From Arthrobacter_M sp030063245 (GTDB taxonomy: Bacteria > Actinomycetota > Actinomycetes > Actinomycetales > Micrococcaceae), in NCBI RefSeq assembly GCF_051131705.1, contig NZ_CP180316.1, forward strand, positions 3,224,001 through 3,288,000: DNA of 64,000 nucleotides, in the 5' to 3' direction. Below the pieces are notes generated by a model that made no database searches, was not told the origin of the DNA, and was given only the letters and a program-made list of their open reading frames with translations. Below, in pieces: positions 17,504-25,820 of the stretch (position 1 is the first letter of the stretch; each line of letters begins with the position of its first letter). The position numbers and the translations under genes are program-made.

Positions 17504-18199
17504 CTAGTGAATGCCGGCGATCCGCGGAAGCTTCAGCCGCGGCTTCGCTGCCTTCCGGCCGGCCGTCGCGGGCGCGTCACCGGCACGGCCGGGCGCTCGG
17601 TGGGCCAAGGACTCGCGGAGCATCGTGCGGCCGCGGTGGATCCGCGACCGCACCGTACCGAGCTTGATCCCGAGTGCTTCGGCGACCTCGTCATAGGAGA
17701 GGCCTTCGAGATCACACAGGACGACGGCGGCGCGGAAGTCCGGCGGGAGGGCCTCCAGTGCTGCCTGCACATCGATATCAAGGTTGTTGTACTCGAAGAT
17801 CCGCTCCGGCCCCGGGTCTTTGCCCGGCAGCCGGGCATCGGCGTCGTCGGCCAGTGCGTCAAAACGAATGCGGCTCTTGCGGCGCGCCTGATCCAGGAAC
17901 AGGTTAGTGGTGATCCGGTGCAGCCACCCGTCCATGGTACCGGGCTTGAAGTTTGCCAGCGACCGGAACACCCGCACGAATACCTCTTGGGTGAGGTCCT
18001 CCGCGTCATATCTGTTGCCGGTCAGGCGATAGGCGAGGCGGAAGACTTTTGCGGAATGGTTGGTGACGACGTCCTCCCAGGACGGCACCTCCCACTCGGT
18101 TTCCGTAGGCTGTTCCGCTGAACCGGAGCCGGCAGATGATCCGGACGGAGGCACCGGAAGAACCGGCCCATGCTTAGCAGCCGCCGCTGATGCACTCAT
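17504..18199 (-). CDS. sigE: ECF RNA polymerase sigma factor, SigE type
   Basis: A 231-residue extracytoplasmic-function sigma factor. Region 2 covers about residues 48-110 (AKVFRLAYRLTGNRYDAEDLTQEVFVRVF and MDGWLHRITTNLFLDQARRK). Region 4 covers about 150-205, with the helix-turn-helix LSYDEVAEALGIKLGTVRSRIHRGRTMLR. The N-terminal 40 residues are low complexity. The symbol rests on context: a divergent O-methyltransferase upstream and tatB and mrp downstream, as with mycobacterial sigE. No zinc-binding anti-sigma gene of the RseA kind is found next to it. An ISL3 element now separates it from the O-methyltransferase gene, its left end 252 bases upstream of the start. Confidence 0.88.
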   Translation of the reverse strand: MSASAAAAKHGPVLPVPPSGSSAGSGSAEQPTETEWEVPSWEDVVTNHSAKVFRLAYRLTGNRYDAEDLTQEVFVRVFRSLANFKPGTMDGWLHRITTNLFLDQARRKSRIRFDALADDADARLPGKDPGPERIFEYNNLDIDVQAALEALPPDFRAAVVLCDLEGLSYDEVAEALGIKLGTVRSRIHRGRTMLRESLAHRAPGRAGDAPATAGRKAAKPRLKLPRIAGIH

Positions 18200-18442
18200 G
18201 GCCGCTCCTTTCTGTCCTGGCCTTCCCGGAAACCCGGTTTGGCGTCGTGCGCTGCTCGTGCCGTCAGATCGGTCCAGCCGGGCAGATGGTCCGCCGGTAA
18301 AACGTCTCTGACACTAGGGGTTCGTTGCCACGGGAGGACCGGATGGTTTCACGCCGCCGTCGTCATTGCCGCCGTCGACCAGCCGTTCCGCAGACTAGTA
18401 CGTCAGCGTCCGTTGCTGATATTCAGGAACTTTCATTATGTC

Positions 18443-18473
18443 AAATTAATGGCTCTCCTGACACATCCGTGGG
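18443..18473. repeat. Left target duplication and left inverted repeat of the ISL3 element
   Basis: AAATTAAT at 18443-18450 is the target duplication. The terminal inverted repeat GGCTCTCCTGACACATCCGT continues to 18473 with GGG. It matches the other end (19865-19887) in 20 of 23 positions when that end is reversed. The element starts at 18451. Confidence 0.9.
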
Positions 18474-19887
18474 TCATTTCCGTCCCGGGAGCACCGGTTT
18501 ACGGCCACCCAGGCTGAGCATGGCCAGGCTGATCAGGGCCTCGGGGGACTTGAACCCGAACGCCACCCGGGTGATCAGCCTGATCTTCGTATTCATGGAT
18601 TCAATCCGTCCGTTCGACAGCCCGTGTTCGATGGATGCCAGGATGCTGTCGCGGTGCTTGACGATGGCCTTTTGGAGTTTCACGAAGGAGGGGATCCTGG
18701 ATCTCCTGGCCCAGGACACCCATCGGTCCAGGGCCACCACGGCTTCGGCATAAGGGAGCTTGAAGACCGTGCGCAGCCCTTCCTTCAAGTAGTAGGCCCG
18801 GCCCAGGACGGGGTCGGTCTGCACGATCCAGGACAGCTTCGCCTGCTGCTTTTCGGTGAGGTCCTCGGGGTTCTTCCAGAGTGCGTAGCGGCTGTTCTTC
18901 AGCTTGGTGGCCCGCTCACTGTCGGGCCTCTCCGGCGCGACCTTGGGTGGTCGTCCGCGGCCACGGGCCGGTTCGTTCTCCCGGGCCGCTTTCCGTGCCC
19001 GGTTCCAGGCGGTGCGCCGCTCTGCATCCAGGGCGTCGGTGGCCCACATGACGATGTGGAACGGGTCGGCCACGCGGACCGCTTGGGGGCAGCGCGCGGC
19101 CACGACGGTGGCGATCCACTCGGCCGCATCCGCGGATACATGCGTGATCTCGGTGCACCGTTCGTCCCCCAGAGCGTCGAAGAACTTGCCCAGGGTGGCC
19201 TTGTCCCGTCCCGGCGAGGCCCAGATGAGCCGGCCCGAATCATGGTCCACGACCACGGTGAGGTACTTGTGTCCGCGCTTGTAAGAGATCTCGTCAATGC
19301 CAATGCGTGTCAGGTTCGCGAACGGGTCGAAGGTCGCGGCGGTGTCCTTCCAAACCCGATCGATGATCGAGCCCACGGTGCGCCAGGCGATGCGCATCAA
19401 CTGGGTGACAGCGCTCTTGGAAGTCTGGGTGGCCAGCCAGGCGATCTGCTGGTCAAAGATCCTGGTGTGGCCAGCCTGGTGCCGGGCCCACGGGACGGCG
19501 GCGACGGTGACCCCGTGCTCGGGGCAGCGCACCCGCGGTGATTCGGCGACCAGGTAGGTTTCGATGGTTCCCAGATCCAGGGTCCGCCATCTCCTGGGAC
19601 CACCGCCGCGGTCGTATCGGCGGCACCGCCTGGAACAGATCCCGCACCGGTTGCGCATGGACTTCATGGGGCTCACCAAGGCGATGAAAACACCGGTGTC
19701 CTCCTCGAAATCCAGACCCCGGACAATCGTTTTTTCGACACCCAGCAGGGTGCACCATATGCTTGATTTCTGCACGCCGTTTTCCAACCTCGATTTTTGT
19801 ACCTTTGACAGTCAAAAATCCTAGGTAGAAAGCGGCGTGTGGTCGTTAAGGCGCGCAGGTCACGCCCACGGATATGTCACAAGAGCC
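18451..19887 (-). mobile_element. Complete ISL3-family insertion sequence
   Basis: A 1437-base element bounded by 23-base imperfect terminal inverted repeats (18451-18473 and 19865-19887, 20 of 23 matching) and flanked by a perfect 8-base direct repeat AAATTAAT (18443-18450 and 19888-19895). Eight-base target duplications are characteristic of ISL3. It carries one intact transposase gene. Intact repeats, identical target duplications and an unbroken gene point to a recent insertion. It landed in the divergent region between sigE and the O-methyltransferase gene. Confidence 0.95.
18474..19787 (-). CDS. ISL3-family transposase
   Basis: A 437-residue DDE transposase. The N-terminal zinc-binding segment has CGICSRRC near residues 48-55 and a later RCPEHG. 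Catalytic acidic residues are placed in GIDEISYKRGHKYLTVVVDH (first D), VSADAAEW followed by VADPFHIVMWA (second D region) and SNGRIESMNTKIRLITRVAFG (the E). The frame is uninterrupted and spans nearly the whole element, ending directly at the left inverted repeat. ATG start at 19787. Functional transposition is plausible. Confidence 0.95.
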   Translation of the reverse strand: MENGVQKSSIWCTLLGVEKTIVRGLDFEEDTGVFIALVSPMKSMRNRCGICSRRCRRYDRGGGPRRWRTLDLGTIETYLVAESPRVRCPEHGVTVAAVPWARHQAGHTRIFDQQIAWLATQTSKSAVTQLMRIAWRTVGSIIDRVWKDTAATFDPFANLTRIGIDEISYKRGHKYLTVVVDHDSGRLIWASPGRDKATLGKFFDALGDERCTEITHVSADAAEWIATVVAARCPQAVRVADPFHIVMWATDALDAERRTAWNRARKAARENEPARGRGRPPKVAPERPDSERATKLKNSRYALWKNPEDLTEKQQAKLSWIVQTDPVLGRAYYLKEGLRTVFKLPYAEAVVALDRWVSWARRSRIPSFVKLQKAIVKHRDSILASIEHGLSNGRIESMNTKIRLITRVAFGFKSPEALISLAMLSLGGRKPVLPGRK

Positions 19888-19895
19888 AAATTAAT
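19865..19895. repeat. Right inverted repeat and right target duplication of the ISL3 element
   Basis: The inverted repeat occupies 19865-19887 and reads, reversed, GGCTCTTGTGACATATCCGT followed by GGG. The direct repeat AAATTAAT follows at 19888-19895, identical to the copy at 18443-18450. Confidence 0.9.
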
Positions 19896-19999
19896 CTGGA
19901 AATAGACTGACAGCGCCTTGCGTTACGCGGGCGCAGCATATACCCGGCAGGCAGTAGGCTTGGAATCAAACCGTGCAACAGATGAGGAAAATTGAATTC

Positions 20000-20632
20000 A
20001 TGAGTGCCGACAAGTCCACCAGCTGGTCCTACACGGAGGGCCTGCCTTCCGAGGACGATGTGTTGCTGCGCGCCCGTGAACGCTCCCATGAGCTGGGGAT
20101 TATTCCCGTCAGCCCAGGCGTCGGCGCCGCACTGACGGTGCTGGCTGCCGTGTCGAAGGCGCAGACCGCGGTGGAGATCGGCACCGGAGCGGGAGTTTCG
20201 GGCGTCTGCCTGCTGCGCGGGCTCAGCCGTCAGTCCGTGCTGACCACCATCGACATCGACGTCGACCATCTCAAGGCCGCACGGGAGGCGTTCGTCGAAT
20301 CCGGCTCTCCGGCCAACCGCACCCGAACCATCTCCGGACGCGCGGCGGATGTGCTCCCGCGTTTGACGGATTCCGCCTACGATCTGGTCTTCGTCGATGC
20401 CGACAAGCCCTCCTACCCGGGGTATGTGGAGCAGGCAATCAGACTGCTTAAGTCCGGCGGCCTCCTCATTGTCAATGATGCACTGGACAAGGACCGCGTC
20501 TCCGATCCGGCGATTCGGGATCACGGTACGGTGATTCTGCGCCAAGTGGGCAAGGCCGTGCGCGAGGATGACCGGCTCATGACTGCCATGCTGCCCACCG
20601 GCGACGGACTGCTGCTCGCCGTCAAGCGTTAG
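20000..20632 (+). CDS. Class I SAM-dependent O-methyltransferase
   Basis: A 210-residue Methyltransf_3 (catechol/caffeoyl-CoA type) O-methyltransferase. Motif I is VEIGTGAGVSG; the metal/substrate region is VFVDADKPSYPGYVEQAIRLL, then GGLLIVNDAL, the conserved DxxxxD...ND pattern. The ATG at 20000 gives the family-like start MSADKSTSWSYTEGLPSEDD; the frame opens at a GTG 27 bases earlier. In mycobacteria a homologue lies divergent to sigE; here the ISL3 element separates the pair. Substrate unknown. Confidence 0.9.
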   Translation: MSADKSTSWSYTEGLPSEDDVLLRARERSHELGIIPVSPGVGAALTVLAAVSKAQTAVEIGTGAGVSGVCLLRGLSRQSVLTTIDIDVDHLKAAREAFVESGSPANRTRTISGRAADVLPRLTDSAYDLVFVDADKPSYPGYVEQAIRLLKSGGLLIVNDALDKDRVSDPAIRDHGTVILRQVGKAVREDDRLMTAMLPTGDGLLLAVKR

Positions 20633-20678
20633 CGTCTGCGCTCTTCTCCTTGTCTGTATCCGGTGGTAGACCGGGTAC

Positions 20679-22391
20679 ATGAATACGAGAATGTCAGACC
20701 CTCAGGAAAACCCCTCTGAACAGCCACGTGCCGCGCGGCCCGGAGGGCAGCCGGGCGAACGGCAGCCGGGCGAAGGACAGCCGGGCGTGCCGTCCCCCAC
20801 CGTCGCCCCCGCGGCCTTGGAACTGCGGCAACTGCCGGGCAGCGAACGGGAGGCAGTGGCCGGCGTAGCACCCGCGGCTGCGCGCCCGCTGCATCCGGCT
20901 TCCCAAGTGGACGCCACCGTGGTCCTGCGACGACGTGCGGAGCCAGGCGGCGAAGCGTTCAGCTCACCGCAGGATGCGCAGGCCATGGCCAGCGCATACG
21001 GTGCCGCGCCGGAGGATCTTGATCTGGTCACCTCAACCCTCAGTTCGCTCGGCGCGACAGTGCTTGAAAGCGACGCTCCGTCCCGGCGGGTCCGGGTATC
21101 CGGCACGGCAGAGGTCATGTCCCGCATCTTCGGCACGGAACTGAACCAGGTGGACGTCGCTGGTCCGGCCGGCCAGACCGAAAGCCACCGCCAGCGCACC
21201 GGCATGTTAAGTGTTCCGGTCAATCTGGACGGTGTGGTCACCGCCGTGCTCGGATTGGACGACAGGCCCCAGTCGCGCACGCTCTTCCGGGTCGCTCCAT
21301 CCGCCGCGCAGGCCGTCTCCTATACACCGCTGGATCTGGGCCGCGTCTACAACTTTCCGAAGGACTTCGACGGCACGGGGCAGAGCATTGCCATCATCGA
21401 GCTTGGCGGCGGCTATGAGCAGGCCGACCTGGACACCTACTTCGCGACCTTGGGGATCCCCGGTCCATCGGTGCGCGCCGTCGGCGTGGACGGTGCCGTC
21501 AACCGTCCCGGCCAGGACCCGTCGGGCGCGGATGGGGAGGTCCTGTTGGATATTGAAGTGGCAGGAGCGTTAGCGCCCGGAGCACAGATTGTCGTGTATT
21601 TCGCACCGAACACGGACGCCGGTTTTCTGGATGCCGTCAGCATGGCAGCGCACGCCGTGCCCGCCCCGGCAGCTATCAGCATCAGCTGGGGCCAAAGCGA
21701 AGACGCCTGGACCGGACAGGCCAGAAACGCTCTGGATCAGGCACTGCAGGATGCGGCCCTGCTGGGCGTGACGGTCACGGCGGCGGCTGGCGACGACGGC
21801 AGCACGGACAGGGCAGCGGACAGCGCCGCCCACGTCGACTTCCCCGCTTCCAGCCCGCACGCGCTGGCCTGCGGCGGCACCCGGCTGGACGCCTCCCCGG
21901 GCACCGGTAAGGTCAACTCGGAAACGGTGTGGAACAACGGAGCCACTGGGGGAGCCACCGGCGGCGGAGTCAGCCGCAGTTTTGGTCTGCCCGACTGGCA
22001 GGGCAGCGTAGGGGTCCCGGCTCCGGCCGGGAAAGCGGGACGCGGAGTTCCGGATGTATCCGCCGTAGCGGATCCGCAAACCGGGTACCGCGTCCGGGTG
22101 GACGGCAAGGATATGGTGATCGGCGGGACCAGCGCCGTGTCACCCCTGTGGGCGGCGCTTATTGCCAGGCTGGCACAGGCTGCCGGGCACGGACTAGGCC
22201 TGGTGCAGCCTGCGCTCTACGGCAAGACCGGGCATGGAGCCGTTCCGGCCGGCTTCAGGGACATCGTCAGCGGCAACAACGGAGCCTTCGCGGCGGGGCC
22301 GGGCTGGGATGCCTGCACCGGTCTCGGCGTACCTGACGGTGCAGGGATTCTGGCTGTGCTGATTCCCGGAAAACGGACTCCCGGAAAGTGA
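20679..22391 (+). CDS. S53 sedolisin (kumamolisin-like serine-carboxyl peptidase)
   Basis: A 570-residue precursor of an acid-type peptidase. The pro-kumamolisin activation domain spans about 75-205 (SPQDAQAMASAYGAAPEDLD ... MSRIFGTEL). The catalytic domain spans about 215-565. Catalytic residues of the family are visible: Glu287 and Asp291 in GEVLLDIE, oxyanion Asp372/373 in AAAGDDGS, and Ser485 in IGGTSAVSPLW. A C-terminal Ca2+ site is suggested by FRDIVSGNNG and GWDACTGLG. The first ~70 residues are a Pro/Gly/Gln-rich segment with GQPGE-type repeats and no signal peptide; kumamolisin precursors also lack a classical one. An ATG at 20691 (MSDPQ) is an alternative start. The 3' end is partly duplicated (see repeat at 22378-22467). 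Confidence 0.92.
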   Translation: MNTRMSDPQENPSEQPRAARPGGQPGERQPGEGQPGVPSPTVAPAALELRQLPGSEREAVAGVAPAAARPLHPASQVDATVVLRRRAEPGGEAFSSPQDAQAMASAYGAAPEDLDLVTSTLSSLGATVLESDAPSRRVRVSGTAEVMSRIFGTELNQVDVAGPAGQTESHRQRTGMLSVPVNLDGVVTAVLGLDDRPQSRTLFRVAPSAAQAVSYTPLDLGRVYNFPKDFDGTGQSIAIIELGGGYEQADLDTYFATLGIPGPSVRAVGVDGAVNRPGQDPSGADGEVLLDIEVAGALAPGAQIVVYFAPNTDAGFLDAVSMAAHAVPAPAAISISWGQSEDAWTGQARNALDQALQDAALLGVTVTAAAGDDGSTDRAADSAAHVDFPASSPHALACGGTRLDASPGTGKVNSETVWNNGATGGATGGGVSRSFGLPDWQGSVGVPAPAGKAGRGVPDVSAVADPQTGYRVRVDGKDMVIGGTSAVSPLWAALIARLAQAAGHGLGLVQPALYGKTGHGAVPAGFRDIVSGNNGAFAAGPGWDACTGLGVPDGAGILAVLIPGKRTPGK

Positions 22392-22467
22392 TCAGCAGCC
22401 CGCCGACCCGCCTGCCCTGGTTCCGCAGCCACTCTCCCGGAAAGTGATCAGCAGTCCGCCGACCCGC
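22378..22467 (+). repeat. 34-base direct duplication at the sedolisin 3' end
   Basis: Copy 1 (22378-22411) contains the last codons and TGA stop of the sedolisin gene. Copy 2 (22434-22467) repeats it with one change, beginning CTCCCGGAAAGTGATCAGCA. Copy 2's end forms the left arm of the adjacent hairpin, and copy 1 could pair almost as well with the right arm. It looks like a tandem slippage event with 22 bases of intervening sequence. Confidence 0.85.
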
Positions 22468-22497
22468 TCTTTGTTATGGCGGGTCGGCGGACCGCTG
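22449..22497 (+). terminator. Strong hairpin downstream of sedolisin
   Basis: Arms of 19 bases (22449-22467 and 22479-22497) pair with one mismatch around an 11-base loop; the stem core is GTCCGCCGACCCGC. No T-tract follows, so it is either an L-shaped actinobacterial terminator or a 3'-end stabiliser. It also separates sedolisin from the convergent DUF3117 gene, about 97 bases further on. Confidence 0.65.
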
Positions 22498-22593
22498 AGG
22501 TCCTGTCTCATTCCGGCAGGGTTCTATTCCGGTAGGTTCTATCCGTTAAGGCCATGCTCGGTACCGGTTTTCCGGCACCGTTATGCCAGCGTT

Positions 22594-22761
22594 TTATTCC
22601 GTGGCGCCGATCAGGCATTCTTTCAGGTTGACCGCCTCGGCAACCTTCAGCTCAACGACCAAGCGGCCGCCGCCCTCAAGCGGGACACGCATAATGAGGC
22701 TGCGGCCCTCTTTTGTAACTTCCATCGGACCATCGCCGGTTCTGGGTTTCATCGCCGCCAT
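22594..22761 (-). CDS. DUF3117 small protein
   Basis: A 55-residue protein beginning MAAMKPRTGDGPMEVTKEGR and containing IMRVPLEGGGRLVVEL, ending NLKECLIGATE. This is the near-invariant DUF3117 protein of actinobacteria (mycobacterial Rv1211 type). AGGG about 9 bases before the ATG supports the start. Function unknown. In mycobacteria it sits next to tagA; here a mannosyltransferase gene lies in between. Confidence 0.93.
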   Translation of the reverse strand: MAAMKPRTGDGPMEVTKEGRSLIMRVPLEGGGRLVVELKVAEAVNLKECLIGATE

Positions 22762-22965
22762 AAGGACTTCCCTTCACATTATGCGGGCGCTGGTCTCTTT
22801 GCAGATCCCCCGACCGCGAGGTAACGTCAGCCGCGCCGCCGTATGACGGGCCGTGCGGTTGGGGCAATCCGGTCTGCCCTTGTTCGTTCGCTCACACCAT
22901 TATCCTGTAGAACAGGGTGCGGTGCTAATCGCAGCTCCCGGCGATGGACCATCCGGGGCGCGGAT

Positions 22966-24369
22966 CTACGGCGGATAGTCTCCCCCGCCGGGCAGCTGCG
23001 CCCACGCCCATAGCCAGGTCACCCAGACAATCTGCAGCAGGATAAAAAGCGCCACCACCGTAACCCGATAGGCGCGGGAGCGGGACACGACGGCGGCGGC
23101 CAGGGCCAGCGGAAAGAGCGGGAGGAGCATACGGAAGGTGCTGGTCTGTGGCTGCAGGACAGCGATAATGTAGCCGAAATACGCCACGCACCACAGCTGC
23201 AGATCCGTGCCGATGGTCCGGACCGCCCGGGAATTGATAAACAGCGCAAAAAGCAGCACCAAGATGACGGGGGCGACCAGGCCCAGCACGGGGCCGAACA
23301 GCTGACGGCCGGTGTCGAACCACGGCGCAATCAGCACCAGAGAAGACCCGCGCCAGGCCGTTTCGGTGTCCGTATAGGCCTTCATCTCTCCGGTTGCAGC
23401 CCAGGCAATCAGTGGCCAGGCCACCGCGGAAAGTACGCTCACCAGCAGCAGCACCATGCCCCTGAGAAGCTCCGGACGCCTGACCGGCTCCGTTTTCCGG
23501 CGGAACAGGCGCAGGAGCAGGTGAACAAGGACGACGGCGGCGAAGGGCACGCCAGCCGGTCGCGAGAGACACATCAACAGGACCACAGGGACGGCCCAGA
23601 GGTAACGCTGCCGGACCAGCAGATACAGCGCGGACGCCAGCAGGAGAGTGCTGAGCGCTTCAGCATAGGGCACCTGCAGGACGGGGGAAATCGGGAACGT
23701 GACGAAGAAAACGACGCCCCACATCGCCGTCGCCACCGAAGCGAACCGACGGAAGAGCCGGTAGATCACCAACGCCGCGCCGAGCCCTGCGAGCAAGGAA
23801 ACCGTGGGTGCCAGCACCAGCCATCCGAGCCCTGTCACCGCACTTAACCCGCGGACCAGAAGGGGGTACAGCGGGAAAAACGCCCACGGATTCTGCTGTG
23901 CTACCCCGGCAGCGTCACGCGGGATCGTCTGCGGATAGCCGTTGTCAAAGATGCCCTTGTACCAGGTGCTGTCCCAAATACCCACGAAGTGCAGGTAATC
24001 CGGGTGCGCCGGACCCCAGGGGCTGGCTCCCTGATGCAGTGAAACCGCTTCGAAGATGCAATAGGAGACGAACCGTGCAGCAAGATAGATCAACGTGATC
24101 TGCAGCCACCAGGGCCTGCGCCGTACGGCCGCACCGAGGCGCTGGGCCTGCTGCCACAGCGTGTCATTGATGGTCGGCACGGCGGACCTTTCCCGGGAGG
24201 CTGCGTCCGGTGGCTGCAATCCGTCGCCCACGGGCGGCGTCCCCGTACCGGGTGCCGTGACCGTCCGTCGAGCCGCCGCGGGTGCTGCCACGGGTACGGG
24301 TGTCCCGGCGGTACCTTGCGCAGTCATGGCTCGGGGCTGCGGGACCCGAGCACCGTTGGGGCTAGGCAT
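22966..24369 (-). CDS. PIG-V-like polytopic glycosyltransferase (mannosyltransferase)
   Basis: An integral membrane protein of 467 residues from the ATG at 24369, with an N-terminal Pro/Ala-rich segment of about 80 residues and roughly nine to ten hydrophobic helices. HFVGIWDSTWYKGIFDNGYP, with its WDxxWY element in the first loop, and NPWAFFPLYPLLVRGLSAVTG are characteristic of GPI mannosyltransferase 2 (PIG-V)-like GT-C enzymes, which use polyprenyl-phosphate mannose at the outer face of the membrane. The open frame continues upstream to 24477, but that part overlaps the tagA remnant. The ATG overlaps the remnant's TAG by a few bases. It lies where tagA would be followed by DUF3117 in relatives, so it may be an insertion. 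Acceptor unknown. Confidence 0.8.
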   Translation of the reverse strand: MPSPNGARVPQPRAMTAQGTAGTPVPVAAPAAARRTVTAPGTGTPPVGDGLQPPDAASRERSAVPTINDTLWQQAQRLGAAVRRRPWWLQITLIYLAARFVSYCIFEAVSLHQGASPWGPAHPDYLHFVGIWDSTWYKGIFDNGYPQTIPRDAAGVAQQNPWAFFPLYPLLVRGLSAVTGLGWLVLAPTVSLLAGLGAALVIYRLFRRFASVATAMWGVVFFVTFPISPVLQVPYAEALSTLLLASALYLLVRQRYLWAVPVVLLMCLSRPAGVPFAAVVLVHLLLRLFRRKTEPVRRPELLRGMVLLLVSVLSAVAWPLIAWAATGEMKAYTDTETAWRGSSLVLIAPWFDTGRQLFGPVLGLVAPVILVLLFALFINSRAVRTIGTDLQLWCVAYFGYIIAVLQPQTSTFRMLLPLFPLALAAAVVSRSRAYRVTVVALFILLQIVWVTWLWAWAQLPGGGDYPP

Positions 24370-24550
24370 TGCCGCGGACCCGGCAACCGTGCAGAAATGC
24401 TTCCAGACTGAGCCGCCGGAACAGGTCCCGCTCACCGCTGACCTGGCGCCCCCACTGCACATCGTGCTTGCGCTCATATGCGGCCTTCGGGCTCATGCCG
24501 GCCCAGCCGCAACAGGCCTTTCCATCCGCCCGGACAGTCAGGACGCTCAC
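24362..24550 (-). pseudogene. tagA: 5' remnant of DNA-3-methyladenine glycosylase I
   Basis: Sixty-two codons whose first ~50 match the start of Tag/TagA glycosylases: CCGWAGMSPKAAYERKHDVQ and WGRQVSGERDLFRRLSLEAF, including the N-terminal zinc Cys, the Tyr-His-like region and the xxEWG-type segment (here VQWG). Family identity stops after LSLEAF; the expected QxGLSWxTILRKRE and about 130 further residues, with most of the active site, are missing. The gene is GTG-started and overlaps the DivIVA-like gene by 4 bases, as an intact gene would. The rest has been replaced by the mannosyltransferase gene. Confidence 0.7.
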
Positions 24551-24870
24551 AGCGCTGATTCCCCGCGGGGCAGCGATTCCAGCTCGGTTATGCGGGCGTC
24601 TTTGGCCGCGAGCTGGTCCCTCAGCCGGTCCAGCACCTCGTCCACCTGATCCATCCGGTAGCCACGCAATCCAAGGGAAAACCGCAGTCTGTCCACATCT
24701 TCGGGCTGCGGGATTTCCGGCAGCAGCACCGGGGGCAGATTGGCCACCGGCGCGGTAAATCCATCGTCGGCGGCGGCAGAAGTGCCGGCGGAGGCCTTGT
24801 TCAGCCCGACGACGTACGACGCTACGGCTCCGGCCACGGCAATGGCCAGGAAGATCAGGAAATATGTCAC
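24547..24870 (-). CDS. DivIVA-domain membrane protein (Rv1209-like)
   Basis: A 107-residue protein with an N-terminal membrane anchor (residues 3-23), a linker and a C-terminal DivIVA-type motif, DVDRLRFSLGLRGYRMDQVD, at about 58-77, then a short coiled coil VLDRLRDQLAAKDARITELE. Such small actinobacterial proteins carry only the first DivIVA segment and probably associate with the membrane at poles or septum. It sits between LOG and the tagA remnant as in mycobacteria, and overlaps the tagA start by 4 bases. Confidence 0.88.
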   Translation of the reverse strand: MTYFLIFLAIAVAGAVASYVVGLNKASAGTSAAADDGFTAPVANLPPVLLPEIPQPEDVDRLRFSLGLRGYRMDQVDEVLDRLRDQLAAKDARITELESLPRGESAL

Positions 24871-24966
24871 TGACCCATGGTGCCAGATCCGGATGGTAGT
24901 TTGCTGAGGAAGGCCACCGCGAAGCAGCCCCTTCCCCGCAAATCCGGTAATTCCCAGCGAAGCCGC

Positions 24967-25728
24967 TTACTGCCGGCCCGTCACGCCGCCGGCCAGAATC
25001 ATAGCCACTGCTTCGTCCGCGGAATCCGCCAACTGGACGATCTTCAGGTCCTTCGGCGACACCAAACCGTCCGCCACCAGGGTGCTGCTAATCCATTCCA
25101 TCATCGGTCCCCAGAACTGCCTGCCGATCAGGACAATCGGGAAAGAGGTGACCTTTTGCGTCTGTACCAGCACCATTGCCTCAAAGAGTTCATCGAGGGT
25201 CCCCAGGCCGCCGGGAAGCACAATGAACCCTTGGGCGTATTTGACGAACATGGTCTTGCGGGCAAAGAAGTACCGGAAGTTGATGCCCAAATCCACCCAC
25301 TCGTTCATGCCCTGCTCAAACGGAAGCTCGATCCCCAGTCCCACGGAGAGACCACCGGCCTCGCAGGCGCCCCTGTTGGCGGCTTCCATGGACCCCGGGC
25401 CGCCACCAGTGATGACGCCAATCTTCGCTTCCGCCAGCCGCCGGCCCACATCCACGCCCATTTGATAATGAACAGTGCCGGGCTTTGTGCGTGCCGATCC
25501 GAAAACGCTGACGGCTGGCCCCACATTCGCCAGCGCGCCGAACCCTTCAACGAATTCGCTCTGGATCCGCATGACGCGCCAGGGATCGGTGTGCGTAAAG
25601 TCGCCCCCGTTGCGCGAGTCCAGCAGTCGGGCATCCGACGTCGAGCCCTGCGCCTGGTCCCGGCGGAGCTCAATAGGGCCCTTGCGGCGCGGGGACCTGC
25701 GGCGGTTCGATTCCGTTGGTGCACTCAT
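24967..25728 (-). CDS. TIGR00730 Rossmann-fold protein (LOG-type phosphoribohydrolase)
   Basis: A 253-residue protein with the lysine-decarboxylase-like motifs GGGPGSMEAANRGA (about 137-150) and PGGLGTLDELFEAM (about 199-212), the PGGxGTxxE active-site signature of cytokinin nucleoside 5'-monophosphate phosphoribohydrolases. It hydrolyses the glycosidic bond of modified AMP in plants and bacteria; the mycobacterial homologue Rv1205 acts this way. The N-terminus is basic and possibly longer than needed. Divergent from gluA; followed by the DivIVA-like gene on the same strand. Confidence 0.9.
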   Translation of the reverse strand: MSAPTESNRRRSPRRKGPIELRRDQAQGSTSDARLLDSRNGGDFTHTDPWRVMRIQSEFVEGFGALANVGPAVSVFGSARTKPGTVHYQMGVDVGRRLAEAKIGVITGGGPGSMEAANRGACEAGGLSVGLGIELPFEQGMNEWVDLGINFRYFFARKTMFVKYAQGFIVLPGGLGTLDELFEAMVLVQTQKVTSFPIVLIGRQFWGPMMEWISSTLVADGLVSPKDLKIVQLADSADEAVAMILAGGVTGRQ

Positions 25729-25820
25729 TCCCTAAGGTTATGCCACGATCTGCGCCGTTCCGTGCAGCGATTTTCATTGTTTCTATAGCGTCACGATCTT
25801 CGCCCTTACACCCATTTGTT

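Noticed and set aside
22925..23572. 215-codon open frame overlapping the mannosyltransferase gene on the same strand
   Set aside because: Out of frame with the clear PIG-V-like protein and of biased Arg/Pro/Ala composition.
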